NCBI GenBank assembly: GCA_964445815.1
Contig: CAYULW010000001.1
Location: 186,001-250,000, forward strand
DNA from: CAYULW01 sp964445815
GTDB taxonomy: Bacteria > Bacteroidota > Bacteroidia > Flavobacteriales_E > Vicingaceae
Length of the DNA stretch: 64,000 bases
Direction of reading: 5' to 3'
The position numbers and the translations under genes are program-made. The notes under the pieces are model-generated. The model worked only from the letters and a program-made list of their open reading frames with translations, was not told the DNA's origin and searched no databases. Below are positions 19,521 to 28,350 of the stretch, in pieces; within the stretch, counting starts at the first letter, position 1; every line of letters starts with the position of its first letter.

Positions 19521-20110
19521 CTTATGATTGTTACACTTCCATTCATATAGTCTTCATTGCATGGGTCGGAAACAGAAATTACATAATAATAAGTGCCTTC
19601 AGTCAATTCGCTTCCATTCTGAGTCCCATCCCAACCCATTGTATTGTCATATGGTTCATTCACATGTACTTCTTGCCCCCAACGATTGAATACCCTTACG
19701 TTTAACTGTTGAAAACTTCCTGCACCTGGGATACGCCAAGTATCATTAATTCCATCTCCATTTGGAGTAAACGCATTATCTGGTTTCACAAAGTCCTCTA
19801 GTTTGGTAAACACTAAGTCAATATAGCTGGTGTCTTTACAATTTCTCCCATCCTCAATAATTAACTCATATGTACCTAAAGCCAAGTCAAAAAAAGCTCC
19901 AAATGATGTTTTACCACCACCATTTAGCTGATAGGTGTATGGGGCAACCCCCCCACTTGAGTTTAGAACGACAATAGATCCATCGTCTTGATTGCATCTT
20001 GGCAGAACGGTTTCAACCAGAGGTGTTATTGAGACCATACTACAACTTTGGCTGTAGGCCATCCAATTACCGAGACCACATAAAAGAAGCAGCAATAATT
20101 TTATTTTCAT
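19517..20110 (-). CDS. Small one-repeat T9SS type B (CHU_C) surface protein
   Basis: The 197-residue protein has a signal peptide (MKIKLLLLLLCGLGNWMAYS), a single SprB-like repeat (LPRCNQDDGSIVV, GGVAPYTYQLNG, LGTYELIIEDGRNC) at about residues 37-95, and a full gliding-motility-associated C-terminal domain (FTPNGDGINDTWRI, RVFNRWGQEVH, GTYYYVISV). It is in effect a minimal version of the 61-repeat protein next door. The ATG at 20110 was preferred to a GTG one codon earlier. It overlaps the following PorP/SprF gene by four bases and follows metG by 30 bases, so it may share the metG promoter. The function is unknown; possible roles are a base or cap for a larger adhesin or a partner for its own SprF-like protein. 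Confidence 0.85.
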   Translation of the reverse strand: MKIKLLLLLLCGLGNWMAYSQSCSMVSITPLVETVLPRCNQDDGSIVVLNSSGGVAPYTYQLNGGGKTSFGAFFDLALGTYELIIEDGRNCKDTSYIDLVFTKLEDFVKPDNAFTPNGDGINDTWRIPGAGSFQQLNVRVFNRWGQEVHVNEPYDNTMGWDGTQNGSELTEGTYYYVISVSDPCNEDYMNGSVTIIR

Positions 20111-20140
20111 CACTTTAGAGCAATAAAAGTAAAAATTTAT

Positions 20141-22216
20141 TTAACCAATCAAACTGCCATCGGCAATCTTATCTATGGGAGACATTAACTTTAGTTCTCC
20201 TGCATTATTTTCTGCCATTAAGATCATACCATTGGATTCTATACCCATCATTTTTCTAGGCGGTAAATTGCATAGTACCTGGACTTGTTTTTCTTTTAAT
20301 TGATCAGGAGAGTAGTGTTTTGCAATTCCCGATAGAATTATTCTGGTTTCTTCTCCTAGACTTACCTTAAGTTTTAATAGTTTATTGCTTTTAGGAACCA
20401 ATTCGGCATTCAGAATGGTTCCCACTCTAATATCTAATTTTGTAAAATCATCAAAATCGATGTTTTTCTTATAAGGTTCAGGTTTCATCGTTTGTTTAGC
20501 TTCAGAATCTTTTTTTGATTTTAGTGCATTAATTTCTTTTTCGATAGTCTCGTCTTCTATTTTTGTAAAAAGATGTGAACCTTTTTTAATTGTGGAATTG
20601 CCGTCTAATAGATCAATTTCACCGAGACGGGTCCAGTCAATTTGATTTAAGCCAAGCATTTCTTGAAGTTTCTTCGCTGTATTTGGTAAAAAAGGATAAA
20701 ATGCAATGCAAGCATTAGCTGCAATCTGTAAGCTTAAGTGAAGAATATCTTCAACTTGCTTTTGGTCAGTCTTGATCAATTTCCACGGCTCTGTATCCGC
20801 TAAAAATTTGTTTCCTAATCGAGCGATTGCCATTGCTTCATTTTGGGCATCTCTAAAATGAAGATTGTCAAGTTTTTGGTTAAGGCGTGAAGCAATTCCT
20901 ATTAATTCTGCTTTTATTTCCTTTATAAAAACAGAGGTGTTATTTAAGGCAGGTATTTTGCCATTATAATATTTATGTGTCAACACTACTGCTCGATTGA
21001 TAAAGTTCCCGAAAATGCCAACCAGTTCACTATTGTTTCGTGCTTGAAAATCTTTCCAAGTGAATTCACTGTCTTTTGTTTCCGGAGCGATAGCATTTAA
21101 CGTATACCTTAATACATCTTGTTGATCGGGGAAACGTTCATTGTATTCATGAAGCCAAACCGCCCAGTTTCTGGATGTTGATATTTTTTTCCCTTCCAGA
21201 TTCAAGAACTCATTTGCGGGCACATTAATGGGTAGATTAAACCCTCCGTGTCTTTTTAGTAGAATGGGAAAAATAATACAATGGAAAACAATATTGTCTT
21301 TACCAATAAAATGAATCAGTTCTGTCGAATCTTCTTTCCAGTAGTCTTCCCAATTTTTGTTGTTTTGTTCGGCCCAAGCTTTTGTTGCCGAAATGTATCC
21401 AATTGGAGCATCAAGCCAAACATAAAGCACTTTTCCATCAGCACCTTCAACAGGAACTTTTACACCCCAGTCCAGATCTCTTGTCATGGCTCTTTCATGC
21501 AAGCCTCCATCAATCCATGACTTACATTGACCAATGACTTGCTTTCTCCATTTCTTCGGATCATGATGCTCTTGACTTTCCAGGCTTCCTTTTTCTATCC
21601 ATTCCTTTAACCAGGCTTCATCCTCCTGCATTGGTAAGTACCAATGATAGGTTTCTTTAAGGACTGGTTCTTTTTGGCTCAAAGTCGAAATGGGTCTAAT
21701 TAATTCTTTGGGACTTAATGAAGACCCGCAGTTCTCACATTGATCGCCATAAGCTTCTTCAAAACTGCACTTGGGACATGTGCCTGTAATATAGCGATCG
21801 GCTAAAAATTGTTGATACTCTTCGTCAAAATATTGTTCACTGCTTCTTTTTATAAATACACCTTTCTGTTCAAGACTCATAAAAAAGTCAGCAGCAGTCT
21901 TATGATGTAAAACATCTGATGTTCGATGAAAGATGTCAAAGTCAATTCCAAAGTCTTCAAATGCTCCTTTATTAAGATGATGGTATTGGTCAACAATCTC
22001 TTGTGGTAATTTATTGTCTTTTTTTGCCCGTAGTGTTATAGCGGCTCCATGTTCGTCACTTCCGCAAATAAATAAAACCTCTCTGCCTTTAAGTTTTAAG
22101 AATCGTGCGTAAATGTCTGAAGGTAAGTAGGCTCCTGCTAAATGACCGATATGAATCGGTCCATTTGCGTAAGGTAGAGCAGCAGTAATTAAAACTCTTT
22201 TTTTCGAATCTGACAT
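20141..22216 (-). CDS. metG: Methionine--tRNA ligase
   Basis: The 691-residue enzyme charges tRNA-Met with methionine. The class I motifs are present: PIHIGHLAGA (HIGH) near residue 20, and KKISTS (KMSKS motif) near residue 343. A zinc knuckle with two CxxC pairs (CPKC, CENC) lies near residues 146-164. The last about 110 residues (FDDFTKLDIRVGTIL) are the C-terminal EMAP/Trbp111-like tRNA-binding domain that promotes dimerisation. Length is typical of the long bacterial form. A good promoter lies 19 bases upstream. The two small T9SS genes following at 30 bases probably belong to the same transcript. Confidence 0.97.
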   Translation of the reverse strand: MSDSKKRVLITAALPYANGPIHIGHLAGAYLPSDIYARFLKLKGREVLFICGSDEHGAAITLRAKKDNKLPQEIVDQYHHLNKGAFEDFGIDFDIFHRTSDVLHHKTAADFFMSLEQKGVFIKRSSEQYFDEEYQQFLADRYITGTCPKCSFEEAYGDQCENCGSSLSPKELIRPISTLSQKEPVLKETYHWYLPMQEDEAWLKEWIEKGSLESQEHHDPKKWRKQVIGQCKSWIDGGLHERAMTRDLDWGVKVPVEGADGKVLYVWLDAPIGYISATKAWAEQNNKNWEDYWKEDSTELIHFIGKDNIVFHCIIFPILLKRHGGFNLPINVPANEFLNLEGKKISTSRNWAVWLHEYNERFPDQQDVLRYTLNAIAPETKDSEFTWKDFQARNNSELVGIFGNFINRAVVLTHKYYNGKIPALNNTSVFIKEIKAELIGIASRLNQKLDNLHFRDAQNEAMAIARLGNKFLADTEPWKLIKTDQKQVEDILHLSLQIAANACIAFYPFLPNTAKKLQEMLGLNQIDWTRLGEIDLLDGNSTIKKGSHLFTKIEDETIEKEINALKSKKDSEAKQTMKPEPYKKNIDFDDFTKLDIRVGTILNAELVPKSNKLLKLKVSLGEETRIILSGIAKHYSPDQLKEKQVQVLCNLPPRKMMGIESNGMILMAENNAGELKLMSPIDKIADGSLIG

Positions 22217-22234
22217 GGATTGTTTTTAGGCAAG

Positions 22235-22263
22235 CAAATATACTAAGCTTTCTTGCTTCAAAA
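22235..22263 (-). promoter_or_regulatory. Promoter of metG
   Basis: On the minus strand, TTTTG (22259-22263) is followed after 16 bases by TATATTTG (22235-22242), a perfect -7 box. This fits the Bacteroidota TTG-N17-23-TANNTTTG layout with a slightly short spacer. The -7 box is 18 bases before the metG ATG, giving a short leader. Confidence 0.6.
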
Positions 22264-22280
22264 GCCTTGCTCAAGTACGA

Positions 22281-23168
22281 TCAGACCCCCGTTTTACTGT
22301 TTTTGAATTTCCAGTATTTGATAAAAACATTTAAAAAAATTGCAAGAAGAATACAAAAGGCTCCGATATAAAAACCCATTGACATGTGTTCAGAATCTTT
22401 GAATATAAAGTAGGCCATAATAATTCCATAGATCGGTTCAAGGTTTACACTTAAACTCACAGTAAAAGGACTCAGCTCTTTCATTACCTCAACGCTTGCA
22501 ACAAAAGCGAATGCCGTACATATTATGGCTAAAATCAAGATCCATATGAGGTCAGTTGAGTGCAATAGAAAAGCATTAGCATCTCTCGTTCCAAAGATGA
22601 AAAGGTATAAACTTATGGCAATAAAACCTCCAAACAGTTCAATGGTTGAGATGTTTAGTGCTGGATATTTTTTAATCAGTTTCCCATTAAGTACAGTAAA
22701 TAAAGAAGCTAAAAAGGCAGAACAAATACCCATTGTTAAACCAAGCCCTGCATCTAATTCAACTTTGTAAATAAAGGATAGTCCACTAATGACAATTAAA
22801 CCGAGAAGGATTTCATAAAAAAATAGTTTTCGTTTGAAAATTAATGGTTCAAGGAAAGCGGTAAATATCGATGCTGAAGATAGAGCTGCAAGAGTGATAG
22901 AGACATTCGACTGTTTAATGGCTTCAAAGAATAATATCCAATGCAATGCAACAATGAATCCTGTAGCGAATGAAAGCCCTTTTCCTTTTTTGTCTATCTT
23001 GACCTTGTCTTTTTTTATTATTGTAAATAAATAAAGGCAGAAAGAAGCAATTCCCATTCTATACCAAACCAGAACATCTGAGCTTACAGTGATTAGCTTT
23101 CCTAAGATGGCTGTAAAGCCAAAAATGAGAACAACAAAATGCAGTAGGAGAAGATACCTATTCTTCAA
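22281..23168 (-). CDS. EamA/DMT family transporter
   Basis: This membrane protein has ten predicted hydrophobic helices in two EamA halves (for example FVVLIFGFTAILGKLI at the start and LEPIYGIIMAYFIFKD near the end), typical of drug/metabolite transporters that export amino acids or other small metabolites. I chose a TTG start at 23168 (295 residues, beginning LKNRYLLLLHFVVL), because an upstream ATG adds 17 residues lying wholly inside the cyclase gene. With the TTG start the gene overlaps the cyclase stop codon by 11 bases, so the two are probably translationally coupled. The start is uncertain; the substrate is unknown. Confidence 0.85.
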   Translation of the reverse strand: MKNRYLLLLHFVVLIFGFTAILGKLITVSSDVLVWYRMGIASFCLYLFTIIKKDKVKIDKKGKGLSFATGFIVALHWILFFEAIKQSNVSITLAALSSASIFTAFLEPLIFKRKLFFYEILLGLIVISGLSFIYKVELDAGLGLTMGICSAFLASLFTVLNGKLIKKYPALNISTIELFGGFIAISLYLFIFGTRDANAFLLHSTDLIWILILAIICTAFAFVASVEVMKELSPFTVSLSVNLEPIYGIIMAYFIFKDSEHMSMGFYIGAFCILLAIFLNVFIKYWKFKNSKTGV

Positions 23169-23907
23169 TGGAATAAAGAATAGGCTTACTTGGACTCGCA
23201 TCATTTTCAAATGGAGCAAGTAATATGTTTAGTAAATAATCTCCGTCTGCAACCTCGTTATTAACGTAAACAAATTCAGTAATTGTTCTTTGCTTTTGAG
23301 TATTGTTTGGATACTCCCAAAAAGCATGATGAGCTCTTAAAACACCATTATCAAACTCTCTGTCAACTGAAGGAAGGTCAATTAAAAAGTGATTAATTCC
23401 ATTTTGTATCAAGTGTTCCATAACGCCTTTCCCCAAATAAGCAGGGTTTGTGTTTGAATATTGTTTGGACTTTTTAAATTCATCATTGGGAAGGGTACGG
23501 AGTACAATCGCCTCTGTTTGCGGCTTGATTTCAAAGGCCTTAATTTGCTCCAATTCAATAATATGATCTTCATTCACTCTTCTAGGTTCGATACTTATTA
23601 CCTGAGCCCAGAAAAAAAACTGCTCTAAACATTGATTGATGCTATAATCCTCTTTAGAAATATGCCCAACACACTCCGTGTGTGTTCCATTTCCATGAGG
23701 GTTAAACAAAATGTCTCTAAAGTTGACACTACCTCCTTCCTTTACTGAACCGATAAACCCATCTCCTCTAACCGGTTCAATTTTTACCGGCCCCACATAC
23801 CAAGCGCTCGCATTGTTTTTATTACTTGATAGAGGCAATGAAATGTCAATCGGCTTACTCAAGTTTACATTAACATCTCTTTGATTAATCTTAAAACTTG
23901 CTTTCAT
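23158..23907 (-). CDS. Cyclase family protein (kynurenine formamidase-like metal hydrolase)
   Basis: The 249-residue protein belongs to the cyclase/KynB-type fold. It opens with the family-like PIDISLPL and has the metal-binding signature HGNGTHTECVGH near residues 72-83, a variant of HxGTHxDxPxH with glutamate in place of the usual aspartate. Later it has VLRTLP, the conserved FLIDLPSVDREFDNG, and a second histidine in AHHAFWEYP. Family members hydrolyse formylkynurenine or related amides and lactones with Zn or Mn. The gene overlaps the EamA transporter downstream, which suggests the two act on the same metabolite. No tryptophan-degradation genes are nearby, so kynurenine formamidase activity is only one possibility. 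Confidence 0.8.
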   Translation of the reverse strand: MKASFKINQRDVNVNLSKPIDISLPLSSNKNNASAWYVGPVKIEPVRGDGFIGSVKEGGSVNFRDILFNPHGNGTHTECVGHISKEDYSINQCLEQFFFWAQVISIEPRRVNEDHIIELEQIKAFEIKPQTEAIVLRTLPNDEFKKSKQYSNTNPAYLGKGVMEHLIQNGINHFLIDLPSVDREFDNGVLRAHHAFWEYPNNTQKQRTITEFVYVNNEVADGDYLLNILLAPFENDASPSKPILYSIEE

Positions 23908-24026
23908 TTTATAAAGATGAGAGTTTCAAATTAATTAGACTCCAATATAAAAAGAAAACGTTTGAGCAATATTTACATTTTAAACATTTGTATTCCAGTT
24001 GAGTGAAAAGTTCCTTTGAGGTGTTA

Positions 24027-24755
24027 TTAGTCAATAGTTAACTGAATGGGTACGGTCATCAATAGTTTGACAGGTCGTCCTTTTTGAGTCGCTGGATACA
24101 TTTGAGGAAGAGCTTCAACGGCTTTTTTAGACGCCTTGGACATGCTAGGATGGTTTGACCTGACCACCTCAACATTTGTGATGTTTCCTTTTTTATCTAC
24201 AACAAACTGAACATAAGCAGATAAATTTCCCCCTTCTCGTTTTAAGTCGTTAGAAACAATGAAATTCTTGCGTATTCTCCTCATGATTTCTTGTGTCGCG
24301 CACGTATATGATTCGCTATCCATTAAGCCTTTGCAATTATCATAATGGGCGTAGACCTCTGCAGATACTACCGGAATTTCATCTTCGATAATGATCTCAT
24401 CACCCATACCGTATTTGTTCAAATCGGGATTCGTTTCAATTATGGGCTCCGGGATTGGATCTATAACCAGCTCGTCTTCTTTTGTTATAGGGTCTGTGTT
24501 GTCTACAATTTCTATTTGATCGCTCTTCTTTTCTTCTTGTATCTGTTTTTCTACCTTATCCATTTGATATGTAATCGGAGGTAAGATCAAATCATCTTCA
24601 CCAAACGGCACGATATTAAACTCCGGATTATCGTGTGTTGTAACTGTGGTGTATTCGAAGGCAGATAAGGTAAAAGTGAGTGTAATGACCATTCCAACTA
24701 AAAGTCGATTGGTATAATTTAATGTGTTTTTTAGAGAACTCTTTTGTGTTTTCAT
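24027..24755 (-). CDS. TonB-like energy transducer
   Basis: The 242-residue protein has an N-terminal membrane anchor (LLVGMVITLTFTLSAF, residues 18-33), an acidic, proline-containing periplasmic spacer (residues about 45-130) and a C-terminal TonB domain (GNLSAYVQFVVDKKGNITNVEVVRS, then ALPQMYPATQKGRPVKLLMTVPIQL). This matches energy transducer TonB proteins, which couple the proton gradient to outer-membrane receptors. No exbB or exbD genes are nearby, and the window holds no SusC/TonB-dependent receptor, so its partner is elsewhere. A pair of cysteines (DNCKGLMDSESYTC) just before the TonB domain is typical of a Bacteroidota subgroup. The gene diverges from rnr. Confidence 0.85.
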   Translation of the reverse strand: MKTQKSSLKNTLNYTNRLLVGMVITLTFTLSAFEYTTVTTHDNPEFNIVPFGEDDLILPPITYQMDKVEKQIQEEKKSDQIEIVDNTDPITKEDELVIDPIPEPIIETNPDLNKYGMGDEIIIEDEIPVVSAEVYAHYDNCKGLMDSESYTCATQEIMRRIRKNFIVSNDLKREGGNLSAYVQFVVDKKGNITNVEVVRSNHPSMSKASKKAVEALPQMYPATQKGRPVKLLMTVPIQLTID

Positions 24756-24866
24756 GATGTGGGATTTAGAGGGTTTCTTAAAAAACGTTAGAAAGTCTTT
24801 TAAAATTGTGTATCATCTTCATCTTTCTATGGCTAGCTTTGTTTTAAAGCAAATACTTTCAAGTTA

Positions 24867-27011
24867 ATGGCCTCTAAGAAATCCAAGAAAAAATCTAAGC
24901 CAAAATCGATTCAACAAACAGTATTAGAGGTTTTTCGCTCTTCTCCTTCCACTTTTATGAACTATAAACAAGTGGCTAAACGCTTGGGCATAAAGCAAAC
25001 GTCCAAGAAAAAACTAATTGCGAAAGTATTGTATGAGTTGGTAGCTATTGGCAGTTTGAAAGAGGAAGAGCGCGGGAAGTTCAGATTAAATCAAACGGAT
25101 AAGAATCTGATCAACTTGATTGGTCGAATAGATATGAATGCTTCCGGTGCAGCTTATGTTTTGGTTGAGGGTTTACCGGATGATGTTTTTATCTCTGAGC
25201 AAAATCTTGGAACGGCTCTTCATGATGACCTAGTAGAATTGGGCATTGTTAAAGTAAAAAAGAGTGGAAAGCCGGTTGGGAAAGTTTTAAAAGTCATTGA
25301 GCGGCATAGTAAAGAATTTGTAGGCGTAGTAGAAAAATCGCTGAAGTATGCATTTTTAGTTCCCGATTCCAAAAAAATGTCAGTTGATATTTTTATCCCC
25401 CTCTCCAAATTGAATGGGGCTGAAAATGGGGATAAAGCAATTGCTAAAATGACAGATTGGCCTGATGATGCTGATAGTCCGTTTGGAGAAATTGTTACCG
25501 TCTTAGGTAAACCGGGAGAAAATGAGACAGAGATGCATTCTATTATGGCAGAATATGGTTTACCATATCACTTTCCTGATGCCGTTTTAAAAGAAGCGAA
25601 AGCACTTGATACTTCAATTCAAAGTTCCGAAGTTAAAAGAAGAAAAGACCTTCGAAAGGTAACTACCTTTACGATAGACCCTGCTGACGCCAAAGACTTT
25701 GATGATGCATTATCAATAGAAAAACTAAGTAATGGTAATTATGAAATAGGGGTGCACATAGCAGATGTCAGTCATTATCTTAGACCCGGAACTTTATTAG
25801 ATGATGAAGCATTTAAACGGGCTACTTCCGTTTATTTAGTAGATCGTGTTGTACCCATGTTGCCTGAAGTGCTTTCTAATTTCGCGTGTAGCTTAAGGCC
25901 CAATGAAGATAAATATTGTTTTTCCGCACTTTTTGAAATGGATGAAAATGCACAGCTGAAAAGAGAATGGTTTGGGCGAACAGTTATTCATTCTAACAGG
26001 AGATTTACATATGAAGAAGCGCAGGAAATTATAGAAGGAAAGGAGGGAGACTTTAGAGAAGAAATATTGATTTTGGACAACTTGGCTAAAAAGCTAAGAA
26101 CTGAGAGGTTTAAGAGTGGGTCGATTGATTTTCATTCTATAGAGGTGAAATTCAAATTAAATGAAAAGGGAGAACCTGAAGGAGTCTACCTTAAACAACA
26201 GAAAGATGCCAATCGCCTTATTGAAGATTTTATGTTATTGGCCAATAGAAGGGTAGCAGAGTTTATTGGTGCTAAACCCAAAGCAAAGCCTTTTGTTTAC
26301 CGGGTGCATGATCATCCTGACCCGGAAAAAGTATCAACCTTCAGCAATTTCATTAAGAAGTTTGGTTACCGCATTGATACCACTTCTCCTAAAGGCTTGT
26401 CTAAAACGTTGAACCGTTTAATGAATGATGTTGAAGGGAAAGCTGAAGAGCAGTTAATTTCTCAATTGGCTATTAGAACAATGGCCAAGGCTGAGTATTC
26501 GACAGATAATGCTGGCCATTATGGCTTGTCCTTTAAGTATTATTCGCATTTTACCTCTCCGATTAGAAGGTATCCTGACGTGCTTGTACACAGGCTGCTA
26601 CAACATTATTTAGATCAAGGAAGTGCGGTCAGTGGGGAAGAACTTCAAGAGCAATGCAAGCACTGTTCTGATCAAGAAAAGTTAGCCACTGAAGCTGAGC
26701 GGGCGTCCATTAAATTCATGCAAGTTAAGTTCATGCAAGACAAGATTGGTGAGGTTTTCGGAGGAGTAATTTCAGGAGTATCCGAGTTTGGCATTTTTGT
26801 AGAGTTAGAAGGAAACAAATGTGAGGGCATGATTCGTTTGCGAAGTCTTTCTGATGATTATTACAACTACAATGCAGATAATTATGCCATAGAAGGGCGA
26901 CGAACAGGTAAAGTCTACCGTATTGGAGATGAGTTAACGGTAAGAGTAAAACGTGCGGACTTGGTAAAAAAACAGTTGGATTTTGAACTGATGGATGACT
27001 TTGATGTGTGA
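24867..27011 (+). CDS. rnr: Ribonuclease R
   Basis: The 714-residue 3'-5' exoribonuclease has a basic N-terminus (KKSKKKSKPKS), a winged-helix segment, OB-fold cold-shock domains (about 85-240), the RNB catalytic domain with the acidic cluster TIDPADAKDFDDALS near residues 270-285, and a C-terminal S1 domain (GEVFGGVISGVSEFGIFVEL). RNase R degrades structured RNA and takes part in rRNA and tmRNA quality control. Length and order fit the family. The upstream region has TACTTTCA (24854-24861), a near match to the -7 box. The next gene begins one base inside its stop codon (TGATG), so the two are translationally coupled. Confidence 0.95.
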   Translation: MASKKSKKKSKPKSIQQTVLEVFRSSPSTFMNYKQVAKRLGIKQTSKKKLIAKVLYELVAIGSLKEEERGKFRLNQTDKNLINLIGRIDMNASGAAYVLVEGLPDDVFISEQNLGTALHDDLVELGIVKVKKSGKPVGKVLKVIERHSKEFVGVVEKSLKYAFLVPDSKKMSVDIFIPLSKLNGAENGDKAIAKMTDWPDDADSPFGEIVTVLGKPGENETEMHSIMAEYGLPYHFPDAVLKEAKALDTSIQSSEVKRRKDLRKVTTFTIDPADAKDFDDALSIEKLSNGNYEIGVHIADVSHYLRPGTLLDDEAFKRATSVYLVDRVVPMLPEVLSNFACSLRPNEDKYCFSALFEMDENAQLKREWFGRTVIHSNRRFTYEEAQEIIEGKEGDFREEILILDNLAKKLRTERFKSGSIDFHSIEVKFKLNEKGEPEGVYLKQQKDANRLIEDFMLLANRRVAEFIGAKPKAKPFVYRVHDHPDPEKVSTFSNFIKKFGYRIDTTSPKGLSKTLNRLMNDVEGKAEEQLISQLAIRTMAKAEYSTDNAGHYGLSFKYYSHFTSPIRRYPDVLVHRLLQHYLDQGSAVSGEELQEQCKHCSDQEKLATEAERASIKFMQVKFMQDKIGEVFGGVISGVSEFGIFVELEGNKCEGMIRLRSLSDDYYNYNADNYAIEGRRTGKVYRIGDELTVRVKRADLVKKQLDFELMDDFDV

Positions 27012-28267
27012 TGAAAAGTTGGGTTTCCCTTTTTTATCTTTTTTTGATTGGTAGCAACAGCTTTGCTCAAAGGTTTGATATTCCGCAAACAAATTTATTA
27101 GTTGGAAGCAATTATAGCACATTGGTGGTCAATGATACGGCATTAAAGCCCGGTACATCACTTTCCTTGGGTACTCAGTTGCTTTTTTTTCAAAATCATA
27201 AACTTGGATTAAGCATTAACCTGTTTTATCAGGATAAACGTTCCTGGTACAGTTCTAACACGATCATTAGCCAAAGAAACTTTGATCTTCAGCCGGCAAT
27301 AAAATGGAGCTTCGGAGATTTTGCTTTTTATTCGGGATTGAGTTTTTCCAGTCAGGGGTCTTTTGCAATACGAACAAAAGGAGATGGTCAACGTGCATTT
27401 ATTTTAGACAAAGAACTGAAAGGTGAAAATGAATTCAATTACCTTTTAGGGTTAGATTTTAAGCTCAATGAAAAGGGAAGTGCTAAGCTGTTTATGAATT
27501 ATACGGTTCCGAGTCGCCCGATTTATACGCGAAATGTGTCACTTGGTCTTTCCTTTCCAATAAACCAGAAAGACGAATCATGGAGTGAGCAGCATGTAAA
27601 AGTGAGTGAACGACAAGCAAGAGCATACCGCACGATAAAAGAAATCAAGCAGTTAAAAGAAGGGGTTTTGCTGATCCGTTTACAAACCTTAAAGCCTTCT
27701 ATAGAAGCTCTAAGAAAAGCAGGCTTTGAAGAAGATGCACTGAAGCTTGAAAAACAACAACATGAATTCAATAAGAATTTAGTTTCAGCATTAAGGCAAC
27801 TCTATCGTTTTAGTGAGATTCGTTTTTTCTATAGCTATCACTCTCAAAAGGTGATTGATGATGATTTTGAAGGCATTTTTCTGAATTCAAAATTAGAAGA
27901 AGACTCCAGTATAAAAATTGATGCATCGAAGCCAATGTTCACAGCTGCTTTTAAGCAAATAGAGAGAGATACAGCTGCACATATTGATTATATATCTTAT
28001 ACCTCCGGAGCTAGGTCAATAGAAGAGGTGCATTATCACGGAGGCCCTGACTTTAACTTTAATGCATTGGTGGTTATGGATCATGAATTCAATCAATTGT
28101 ACAGACCCTTCCCATATTATACCAGATTCTGGACGTTGAATTTTAAGCGTCAAAAAACGGCTCGAATTCTCTTATTTCCCTTTCTGCCAAGATATGAAAA
28201 GACTTTTGAAAATGGTGTTAGCTTGTTTAATCGTAAGTTATTTCGCTATTATAATAAGTATTATTAA
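27011..28267 (+). CDS. Uncharacterised secreted protein: barrel-like N-terminal half plus coiled coil and novel C-terminal half
   Basis: I do not recognise the family. A signal peptide (MKSWVSLFYLFLIGSNSFAQ) is followed by about 160 residues of alternating short strands rich in aromatic residues, like an outer-membrane barrel or its fragment (LSLGTQLLFFQNHKLGLSINLFYQ). Next comes a charged helical stretch (residues about 180-265, ending KLEKQQHEFNKNLVSALRQL) that may form a coiled coil. The last 150 residues include GGPDFNFNALVVMDHEFNQL and a basic C-terminus. The ATG at 27011 overlaps the rnr stop codon (TGATG); a GTG one codon upstream is less likely. Co-transcription with rnr probably only reflects gene order. 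Confidence 0.7.
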   Translation: MKSWVSLFYLFLIGSNSFAQRFDIPQTNLLVGSNYSTLVVNDTALKPGTSLSLGTQLLFFQNHKLGLSINLFYQDKRSWYSSNTIISQRNFDLQPAIKWSFGDFAFYSGLSFSSQGSFAIRTKGDGQRAFILDKELKGENEFNYLLGLDFKLNEKGSAKLFMNYTVPSRPIYTRNVSLGLSFPINQKDESWSEQHVKVSERQARAYRTIKEIKQLKEGVLLIRLQTLKPSIEALRKAGFEEDALKLEKQQHEFNKNLVSALRQLYRFSEIRFFYSYHSQKVIDDDFEGIFLNSKLEEDSSIKIDASKPMFTAAFKQIERDTAAHIDYISYTSGARSIEEVHYHGGPDFNFNALVVMDHEFNQLYRPFPYYTRFWTLNFKRQKTARILLFPFLPRYEKTFENGVSLFNRKLFRYYNKYY

Positions 28268-28316
28268 GCTCATCTAAATTCTAATTGTTTTCAATCCATC
28301 AAGTTCTTTTTCTGAC

Positions 28317-28324
28317 TACTTTTG
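28317..28324 (+). promoter_or_regulatory. -7 promoter box upstream of the MarC-family gene
   Basis: TACTTTTG, a perfect TANNTTTG, lies 26 bases before the ATG at 28351. No TTG occurs at a normal -33 distance. The same eight bases occur upstream of lipA. Confidence 0.45.
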
Positions 28325-28350
28325 CGGCCGCAAATTTTTAGGGTATCGTT

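Noticed and set aside
22089..22274. 61-residue open frame at the start of metG
   Set aside because: It overlaps metG in another frame and has no domain or signal of its own.
24854..24861. TACTTTCA upstream of rnr as a firm -7 box
   Set aside because: It has two changes in the TTTG part and the TTTG upstream is only 12 bases away, so it was not listed as a promoter.
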